Positions 55,455-64,000 of a DNA stretch of 64,000 nt are shown in pieces. The DNA is from Collybiopsis luxurians FD-317 M1 (Eukaryota > Basidiomycota > Agaricomycetes > Agaricales > Omphalotaceae): the NCBI GenBank assembly GCA_000827265.1, contig KN834749.1:1787500-1851499 (forward strand), in the 5' to 3' direction. The stretch's first letter is position 1. Each line of letters starts with the position of its first letter. A program made the position numbers and the translations under genes. The notes under the pieces are model-generated. The model did no database searches, was not told where the DNA came from, and saw nothing but the letters and a program-made list of their open reading frames with translations.

Positions 55455-57800
55455 ATGGTCGATAACACCTATTCTCAATCCTCTTCCAGGTCTCCTGCTG
55501 CCGTCTCCACCAAAGATTATGCAGAGGAGATTAAGAGACAGACTCAGCCTTTGGCCACAAAAGAAAGACTGAGCGCTTACTTTACTATCGCAGCCGCTGC
55601 AATAGGTCTAATCAGCGATGGATGTAAGTTTTGTTTGCATTCTGGGAAATCATGTCGACTTCAACATTCTATGTAGATCAAAACAGTGTCATGACGATGA
55701 TTAATGCATGTTTTCTCAACTTGTACTTGACTTTTACTTATACCTTTGCGCTAGGTCGTTTTCAAAGACCTGTACCCTCATGATTATACTTCTGTCGTTT
55801 CTACGAGAGTGTCAAACGCTTTGCTAGTCGGTCGGTGCTGAATAGTCTCGTTATTGTCGTCTGACCCTTCGTAGGCGCAGTTCTCGGACAAGTTTCTGTT
55901 GGTTTGATATGCGACAGGATTGGTCGCAAGGCTGCTCTGTTTCTTACGACCGCACTCATTATTGTGGGGGCAATCTTATCCACTGCAGCCCACGCCCCTA
56001 GTCCAACCGGCCTTTTCTGGTTTTTGACGGTAGCCCGTGGTGTTACTGGTGTGGTAAGCCTTAGTTCAAGCATAATTTTAGGTTCGGTTCATGATTGAGG
56101 ATTTTATAGGGAGTTGGGGGTGAATACCCGGTAATTGACCCTTCATTGTTTGACGCGCTTCAATCTCACTAACTTGAACATTTTTGTTGGCGCGCAGTGC
56201 GTCGTCTTTACACTTTCTCTTTCCTAAGCCAAATGTTCTTTGTGCGTAGGGCGGGTTCCACTAGTGCATCTGAGGCCGCAAATGAGAAAATGCCGAAGAA
56301 TCGAGGTCCTGTCATTGTCATGGTCACGAATTTTGTTCTCGTTGTAGGTGCCTTGGTGCTTGCCTCAAATGTTATATCCAATTAACTGTTTGCATAGCTT
56401 GGCGGTCCTTTAGCTGTATCGATATTTCTCATCGTACTTTCCGCTGCAGGAACAAATCATTTACAAACGGTTTGGAGGGTTTGTTTTGGGATCGGTATCA
56501 TCCTTCCCCTCGGTGCGTCAAGCGAACATGGCTCTATTCTCAGCCCTTGACTCCCTTCCTAGGTGTGTTCATCGTCAGGATGCGGATGATGTCGACTATT
56601 TTGTACAAGAAAGGTGCGAGAAGTCATGCAGTCAGCTGAATGTCTGATCTTACTTGACATCCATAAACCATTTGCCAGGTGCCATTAAAAGACATGTTCC
56701 TTATGTGCTTGTTGTCAAACGATATTGGAGGTCACTCATTGGAACATGCTGTGCTTGGTGAGGCCCATGTTTTCGTGACAGTAGGTAGCTCTAGATCTCA
56801 CACATTGTCCTGCAGGTTCCTCTATGACTTCGCAAGTAGCGTTTTTTTTATATTCCATTATTCGAGTTCTCAATGCTATGTTTAGGTTACTTTTCCAAAT
56901 GGTATATTCTCAGCCACCATCATCTCCAGCGTCATCAAGAACAGTGACATCAAGAAAACAGCCGAATGGCAGCTCCTACTCGCAACCATTGCTCTTCCTG
57001 GTGTTTTCATGTGAGCTCCCTCCTGATCCCGTATGTATGCCCGTGACCTGACGTGATTTAGTGGTGCCTGGCTCTGCAATAGTATCGGGCGGAGGAAAAC
57101 AGTCTGCGCTGCTAAGTTCAGATAATTTACAGGCGTCTAATAGCATCTTGCATACACTTGTTTTTAGTTGATGCTAGGATTTAGTGGTTATATTATATTC
57201 GGTCAGTGGTGCTTTGGCCGGCCTTTCGGTTCAACTAAAGCTATGCTCTTTAGGTTTGATCATCGGATGTGCTTACAACAAGATTATTACTATTGTCCCG
57301 TTATTCGTGGTTTTTTACGGTCTTTTGCAATCATCCGGGAATTTAGTAAGCTCTACTCGGAAAAGTTTAAGCAAATCTTAACGACACGTAGGGACCGGGA
57401 GATATGATGAGCTTGGTCTCAGCGGAGTTGAATATTGTCCTTTATTATGCCCTGAAGTTTTACTTAGAAATTTTTTAGATCATATCCCACAGCTATCCGA
57501 GGTACATGCTACGGCTTAAGTGCTGCGATAGGGAAAGTAGGCGCAGCTGTTGGAACCCAAGCATTCACGCCCATTGAAACTAACCTTGGTAAAAGGTGGA
57601 CTTTTATCATTGCCGCCATCATTGGTGTGCTTGGTATCTTAGTCACTTACTTATTCATACCGGATATGACTGGTATTGACCTTGCCGATGAAGACACAAA
57701 GTTCATGCAATATCTGGCCGAAAATGGATGGGAAGGCCAAGTTGGGGAGGATGATGACGATGAGCTCACTGTCGAGGACAGTTTGGATGAGAAGATTTAG
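55455..57800 (+). CDS. MFS permease, glycerophosphodiester (GIT1) / phosphate symporter type
   Basis: A 12-helix plasma-membrane transporter of the phosphate:H+/glycerophosphodiester group. Landmarks are AAAAIGLISDGYQNSVM, GAVLGQVSVGLICDRIGRKA (the loop 2-3 MFS motif), VGVGGEYPASS, EAANEKMPKNRGPVIVMVTN, LGFSGYIIFG, SAESYPTAIRGTCYGLSAAI and FIPDMTGIDLADED. GEYP with NRGPVI is closer to Git1-type glycerophosphoinositol permeases than to Pho84. The N- and C-termini are cytosolic; the tail is acidic. About ten introns. One, 56832-56885, must begin GC (TTC|GCAAGT) to join WFLYDF to VTFPNGIFSATI. The frame is intact through 57800. The substrate is inferred from family only. Confidence 0.87.
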
Positions 57801-58111
57801 GGGAATTCTGACATTCTATACCTGTTGTTCACAATCTTCGTGCTCCCAATAATGACAATCGTCAGTGCAAGCTCGATTAAGTGTCGCGATATGAGCAGTG
57901 GCATCTGACAGCAGGAATCCGTGAAATACATTTGTGAGAACGCGATATGGTCACTGTATCTCCCTCAGATGAGCATGAGGTCTTGTGAATAGCCTTAGTC
58001 GTGAATAAAGCCTGGGTACAACTGAGCCCAAACGAGTTCGATATTCGACGCTTTGACCGAATGCGGTTCTTGTGTGTGAAAATTCCATTCTTAGTCAGGT
58101 TCCTTCGATTC
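57801..58111. other. Intergenic, GIT 3' region and SLS1-like promoter
   Basis: 311 bp between two plus-strand genes. The SLS1-like frame is open upstream to 58001, but the downstream ATG gives the better presequence, so this is read as leader. Nothing else is visible. Confidence 0.4.
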
Positions 58112-60885
58112 ATGTCACTGGCCTTGCATGTTCTCAAGCGCCAGCTATGTTTTTGCCCTCATTTACAATTCTCTGTTACTTTGATCCGGCGAGCTCAGTC
58201 GACATTGATAGCAACAACAACTCAATCGTCGCCACGGTCTGAACATTCTTCCACAATTCCCTCTAAAGTTTCCGCTCCTTCTACTGCTACTCCAACGTCC
58301 AGTACTCTCCCAAAGGCTTCTCACAATGCATCTTCGAACCCAAAACGGTTGAAAAAAGGAAATAATAAGCCGAAGAAGGTTCCTCCCCGAAATTTACTCG
58401 AGGAGAGCAAGATACAGAGCTACCTTGCCGAAATAGCGGAGTCTAGTCAAATGCTTACTCTGGAAGATATTGACAGGCTACGACCTGCGTATCATTCTCC
58501 ACCCGAATCCCCAAAGTATGAGGAGGAATACAACGCACTGGTGGACAAGCTTTGCAGGTCGTTTAGCCGAAAACAATTGAGAAATTTCGTTGAAATGTTG
58601 GAAATTGAACAACCTGGAAGTCGAGCTGCGAAGCAAGCGTTCGCTGTTCAAATCATTGAAGAAAGTTGGGGATGGCCTTCATTAGCTGAAATTCGGGCCA
58701 AGAAAAGAGACTGGAGCGAAATACGTTCTGAATGTGCGCCATTTTCCCTCTTATTGGTATTGTCCTAATGTATTACTAGCCTTTCCTCTGGATCCGCGCC
58801 AATCATTTCTCATTCTAGGAAAAGGCTCGCTCTCATCTTATCGTTTCTCAAGCGTTGCCATTGATTCATAAAACAGACGGCTGCAATCTTCACTCTCTTT
58901 CCAGGAAATACAATATTCATATCAGTTTCTCCACCAAGCCACTCTCATTGAATGCCGAAGGCTTACGCGGCGCCTTGAAGCAAATCAGAAAACATATAAC
59001 CTCATTCAAAGAGGTACGGACGTATATCTCTGAAATGCATCTGTGATTTATGAGCTCCTAGGAAATTGAGGAAGAATACTACAGTCTATCTTCAGATAAA
59101 ATAATACCTGTTGAGTTATTACAGCGTCTTTCACGCTTGTCAGGGGTGTTCGTAGAGCAATTTGGGGAAGGACAGGTGAAATCATACTTCTATCTACGGC
59201 TTTCTCTTTCGTTACAATTTTTTGGCAGATTCGGTTATCCTATGTGAAGAGTGATCCCCAAGCAGCCTTTATTGCTAAGCGTTTGGTTGCGCATGTTCTG
59301 TGCGATGTATGTCTAATTCAAAGCCTTCAGTTGCTTCGACCTAATGTTCTTTATCAAGATGGAAGCTACCTCTGGAGGCTCCATTCTAGCTTATATTCCC
59401 CCAGATGCTCCAATGTTGAACCCAGTTTCATTGTCCCTGTTTCCTCATCACTATGCGCTTTACCCTCTTCTATCGTCGCACTCCTTACCTTGGAATGTAA
59501 ATGCGAGTGGGGCCTTTAGAACTCGGAAAGTTACCGAATGGATAGGGACAAGCTCTTTGGAAGATGTACAAAAGTCAGGCGGATTGGAACTTGGGCGAGG
59601 TCGCATTATAGATATGGGAGAGTACGTCCTTTTAAGAAAGCGATTACGTGAAATTCGCTCAATTTCAGTAGAAACTTGGCCGATGTTCGACAGAAGCTGT
59701 CTCATGCCTTACCGGAGCCCTCAGAGAGTCGGTCAAGAGTCATCTCAGCCGTGTAAGTCTTTGTCACATTCCTTCAGCACAATATAATGTTAAATTCTGT
59801 CGAATAGGGTTGGTCACATTCTCCTGACTCCTCCTTCATCTGGCCATTCTTCATTAGTGCCGCCTTTGGAGGGCACATGGCCCATATCAAGGCTGCTCAA
59901 GTGGGTTAGAGAAGAACATGTAGGCCGCCTCTTTATGCCAGCGTGAGTTACTATATCAACTTGAATGCACATAGTGTTATCGATGAACATACACTTCTGC
60001 ACAGCTTTCCCGCCCCGGCCCTCCAGCTGAATCTTCTAAAACAGCGTCTCTTGCACCGGCTTACATACGAAGCTTCCCCTGCTGACAATTCATTCGCAGC
60101 TACCAGAGTGCTAGAATTGGAGACGGTCTTGCCTTCAGAAAAAATGAACCAAGATTCTGTCTCTGAGTCTTCTTTCACCGGTGCTTTGTTCGAAAACTCC
60201 TCAATCTTGAGTGGTTTAGACTCACCTTTGGATCCTGTTTGTCGAATCGGTCATAGCTCCACAGTTGACCTTATGCTACCGGATCGGTTGGTGCTCGACT
60301 TCGCCTTGTGCTCAATAATCTTCTGATCCCCCTCCCTAGTCCTATGGATATTCATTTTTCAATCTTTGACTCTTCTATTCTTCCTGGAAAGCTATGGCCG
60401 TCGTCACTGCAACAATACCTCAAGGATCTGTCCCTGTTGTAGGTTGCGTTTTTATTCCATACTGAACAATTCTCAATAGTTCTCCGAACATTAGCTTCTT
60501 CGACGCTCCATCGAACGTTTCACGGCCAAACGCACCGATAACGATGCATTTGGATGGTATGGTATACCGTTTGCGCTCCAGTGTTAGCGTGCGACAAGCA
60601 GAATCAGAAATATGTGCACCACATGTGGAGAATACTGTCACTGTGATTACCGAAAACGTGCTTGATTTAGAGGTAGATGACAAGTCCACCGTTTGCAAGG
60701 TATAGCATTTTACTTTTTCCTACGCGAAACTTACTGATAACAATTTGCAGATTATCTGCGCTGAACCCTTTACCGAGGACTCCTGGCGAGGTTTCCTTAA
60801 ACGTTGCGATTTTCTCAGTGGAATGAGAGTTGCAACCCCGAAGAAGCCTTCCTTCCTAGACGCGGAACCGGATGTCACGACATAA
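58112..60885 (+). CDS. SLS1-like mitochondrial inner-membrane-associated protein
   Basis: The N-terminus (MSLALHVLKRQLCFCPHLQF then TLIRRAQST) is a basic mitochondrial presequence. After a Ser/Thr-rich linker and a Lys-rich patch comes a conserved helical block: LAEIAESSQMLTLEDIDRLR, KLCRSFSRKQLRNFVEMLEI and IIEESWGWPSLAEIRAKKRD. Then a region with KH-like character (FLILGK, LSRKYNIHISFSTKPLSLNA) follows. This order fits fungal Sls1, which couples mitochondrial mRNAs to translation at the inner membrane (PF14611). Later exons have KVTEWIGTSSLEDVQKSGGL and end in RVATPKKPSFLDAEPDVTT. About eight introns. The start at 58112 is chosen for the presequence. The call rests on architecture and short motifs. 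Confidence 0.65.
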
Positions 60886-60947
60886 TACAACGTAGAACTA
60901 TTGAAAGTTAAAAGTAGAGCTAACTCGCGAATGATATTGCACTGATT

Positions 60948-63900
60948 TACACTCTCTTGCGCTTTTTGTTCGCCTTCTCTGCACGTTTTTTCGCCTTCAG
61001 CTGTGGGTAAAAGAACCGGTCAGAAGCTTTAAGGTTTACTGCAAGAAAGTACTTCTCACCTCCTTCTTCATCCTCGCGTCCACCATGGTGTACCGACCCT
61101 TTACGCCCTTTGGACGACCTTTCACACCCTTGTGGGCACCTTTCGCCACAACCACCTTGACTTCCTTCTTTGGTTTTCCCTTTGACAGCCCCTTCCGCAT
61201 GAGCTTCTCAATCTGTGAGGCTTTTTCCCGCTCTGTCATGTCAGAAGTGGAATTGACACCTTCTGCCTTTTTCATAGCTTTTTCGAGTCTTTGAGCAGCT
61301 TTGTACTTCTTCCTTGCTTTGGCCTCGGCAATTTTCTTGATGGGGCGTGCATCTAGTGCTCTTTGTCTGGCGCGCAGTGCAGCTACAGCTTCCTTGGTCA
61401 CCGGAATGTTAGCCTTGTAATGTTTTGCTTCATCGTCAAGAAACCAAACTGGAAGATCGTCCTTCGAATTCAATGAGTATCGGTTAAACCCGTCGTTGAT
61501 CAATTGAGTCTTAGTTTTCTCGCGATTGACCAGTTGTTGCGCTAAAGTCACGGCTTCTGCCGTAGTCAACCCATGTTCTATCAATGAATGATGAGTAAAA
61601 AGCCGGGATGAAAGAAGGGGGTGTACGGACTCTGTATGTGAGCTTGTTTAATGGCACCCTCATCTTCGTTCGAAACGTCCCACATTTCAGCATCATGATC
61701 CACAGGAACAACCTCAAAGTTATCCTGAAAGGGATGTTAGTCATGAAAGATTGAACAGGTCAACTTATCCCACCTCATCCTCCCACTCTGTTTCTTCATT
61801 CTCATTCTCAGTCTCATCCTCCGTACCCGATATTTCCTGTCCGAACTCTTCATCCTCTTCTCCCGCAATATCATCTTCAATTCCCAACAGATCTTCGTCG
61901 ATGCCGGCGAATATATCCTGACTGAACCAAATCTTCGATGCCTGACTACCCGATGCGGCTGGCTCCTGCAGCTTAGTGAGCAAGCGAGAACGTTTTGATT
62001 CTCTCGGTGATTCGGAGACCGGTAAGCGCCTCTTTTTCCTGGTAAAGACAGTCGATTGTGCTTCCTCGCTCTCGTCGCTAGAAGAATCATCACCGGCTTT
62101 AGCTTGCTGCATTTGTTCCCATCCACCTTCAACTCCACTATCTTCATCACTAGACACGTCTTCCTGAACACCCTTCCACTCTTCCCGCTCTTTATTTTTT
62201 TCTCTGGCCTCCTTCACCTTGAACTTTGCATCTCGCTCCCGCAATCGACTTTGATATGAATTATACATTCCGTCCATTTCGTCTTCCAGCGCCTGCGTTT
62301 TCTTCTCCCGCTCTTCGTCGGATTCCAAAATCTCGTCGTCGTCACTAGCGATATTGTCGTTGGCTTCATCATCGCTATCCTCTACTACAGCACCGTCGGC
62401 TCCGATCAGTCTTGACACGCCGCCACGTTTTTGCATTCCCTTTTCAGCACCTTGCAGGTCAAAAATGTCATCTTGTCCCCCCAGAGAAGCATCCTGCAAC
62501 TCAAGACCAATGTCCATGGGAGCGGTCATCTGTAGTTGCATGCGTTGAATCGTTTTCGTCCGTATCTCGTTTGCTCGGCGACGATCACGCTTTGCGCGAG
62601 CTGTGTTTTCTGCGTTCAATCGTTCCAACTGTGGTAGAATATAAGAAATGGCATTTGATAATTCAAGATTCGCTTCTCACTTCATCCTGGATGAGTTGTT
62701 CTTCATCCACTTCTTCTGTGATCTCGACGGTTTCAATCGCATCCTCTGTGTCTTTCCGTTTCACATCCAAACCGAGCTAAAGAAAGAAAGTTCGGCGAAA
62801 TTGATAGTGAGTGGTAATCAGCACCTACCTCCTCCCGCAAGGCAAGTCGCCACCTAATAAGTGTTTTAAAATCACCCTTTCCGAGAACCTTGAGATCGTC
62901 ACAGTTTGCCTTTACGTCTCCCGTCGTAACGTCGAGCGCAAGCCACCTATTGAACGGGATAAGACTCGGAGCACAATCTACACACATGTGACACACTCTT
63001 TTTCTTCATCGGTTTGAAAGGCTAGTTTATTGGCAGATCCAAGGACTGAAATTGGATCGGGATTGCGAATGAATTCCGAGACTGGTACAGATTTGAACAA
63101 GGTATAATTTCCGTCCTCGTACCCATCTCGTTTTCGTCTTTTCTTCTCTGGCTGGAAGACGTTCGCCTCGGCATTGTGTGGACGGATTGGCTTATCGGGA
63201 TCTTCGGGTATAGATGCGGAAAGATCCTTAAATACGTGTTTTGGGTCAAGGAATTTGGGGTCGATATACTTTGGCGCGAGGAAATCGCGACATACGACAA
63301 AAATTTCTGCGGATACATTTCTTGGAGCAGTTTCAGAAATGGGTAGCAAGCATGAGAAAAAGGGATTTTACCTAGAAGAAGGTGGTTTTGTAGCCTCGAC
63401 CTTTTCGAAGAGTTGGTTGAACACCCAGATTAAATTATTGTAATCTGCGCTTCGGAAGACCTTTGTCACAAAAGTTCCACCCTTGACTAGAAACTCTACT
63501 GCAAGTTTCAGACTCATGAGCACCAACTCTGATTGACCGTAGGCATCTTGAATCCATGCAGTTCCAACGTTTGGGGCCCCATCGTGTAAAACAACGTCAG
63601 CTTTCCAGTCTTTTACTTCTGCACGAATAAGATTGCGACATTGGGGGGTTGTGATATCAGCAGCAAAGGTGACTACCCGAGGAATGGGTTTGATAGGAAC
63701 GAGATCGACACCTGAAATACGGTGAGGAGAGTAAAGTGAAAAGCAAGTAAAAACGACATGCCTATGATCACGCTATTAACGGGCATATATTTGCTAGCAA
63801 CTTGTAACCATCCTCCTGGAGCAGCACAAAGATCTATACAGCATTTCGCGGACTCTAAAAAGTTGTACTTTTTGTTCAGTTGAATTAATTTGAATGCCGA

Positions 63901-64000
63901 ACGAGCTCGATAGCCTTGCTCTCTGCCAGTAATGTTAGTTGGGGATATATACAGTAAAATCTGATGGCTTACTTTGCGAGCTTGTAATATTTATCTAGAC
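60948..64000 (-). CDS. SPB1: SPB1 rRNA 2'-O-methyltransferase (FTSJ3 homologue), N-terminus beyond the window
   Basis: Spb1 methylates the ribose of G2922 in the 25S A-loop and is needed for pre-60S maturation. Reading inward from the right edge: [20 protein letters not shown] (catalytic Lys in SAFKL), [20 protein letters not shown] (SAM site), [20 protein letters not shown] (catalytic Asp) and [11 protein letters not shown] (catalytic Lys). The RrmJ fold is followed by [19 protein letters not shown], a long acidic middle ([20 protein letters not shown]), and the Spb1 C-terminal domain ([54 protein letters not shown]) ending in a basic tail at 60948. Only the very first residues are missing. 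It converges on the SLS1-like gene with 62 bp between stop codons. Confidence 0.95.

Noticed and set aside
1..64000. Transposons, LTRs, CRISPR arrays, viral insertions
   Set aside because: No reverse transcriptase, integrase or transposase motifs, no long terminal repeats and no regularly spaced repeats were seen on either strand.

Overview
This is a compact fungal nuclear window. Genes are packed head to head and tail to tail, most are cut by many short introns of about 50-60 nt, and intergenic gaps are often under 300 bp. The families point to a mushroom-forming basidiomycete (Agaricomycetes): a GH5 mannanase, an Agaricomycete-type P450, Zn2Cys6 factors of a basidiomycete type, a GIT-type MFS permease and several proteins I know only as basidiomycete-conserved. 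Class is inferred from gene content; the species cannot be named. I see no transposon, CRISPR array, rRNA gene or convincing tRNA.

Layout. 1-6.0 kb: eIF3h, a secreted double-psi beta-barrel protein and IPI1 (60S assembly). 6.2-16.1 kb is the accessory part: GH5 mannanase, ML-domain lipid-binding protein, four-helix membrane protein, F-box-like protein, AIM6-like phosphodiesterase, and two copies of an unnamed small protein family on opposite strands 4.3 kb apart. 16.4-30.1 kb is housekeeping: mitoribosomal bL17m divergent from mitochondrial acyl carrier protein, an SMP-30-like protein, ribosomal uL13, a triple-KH RNA-binding protein, NUFIP1/Rsa1, an M16 metalloprotease and an NGL2-like nuclease. 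30.4-37.5 kb: a DH-PH RhoGEF, an unknown protein and a Zn2Cys6 regulator. 38.1-46.9 kb: a YjbQ-family protein, YTH1/CPSF30, a P450, prephenate dehydratase and a second, related Zn2Cys6 regulator. 47.2-64 kb: a large type II membrane glycoprotein, Rac GTPase, a C2H2-like protein, a GIT permease, an SLS1-like mitochondrial protein and SPB1, which runs off the right edge.

How they work together. Several genes serve ribosome production and translation (eIF3h, IPI1, uL13, NUFIP1, NGL2-like, SPB1), and a smaller set serves mitochondria (bL17m, ACP, SLS1-like). They are scattered rather than forming a cluster. The RhoGEF and Rac could be partners, but nothing in the sequence proves it.

The least ordinary signals are: a zinc-cluster DNA-binding domain coded by micro-exons of 12, 18 and 5 nt (46554-46772); the paired small-protein family (8524-8903 and 13197-13680); a 37-nt near-tandem repeat ending in a double-stem hairpin with a TTCG loop (39101-39204); a shared GTCACG-N5-CGTGAC dyad in two promoters; four GC-AG introns, one of them in frame and free of stops; and an acid-free, presequence-like extension on the M16 protease.
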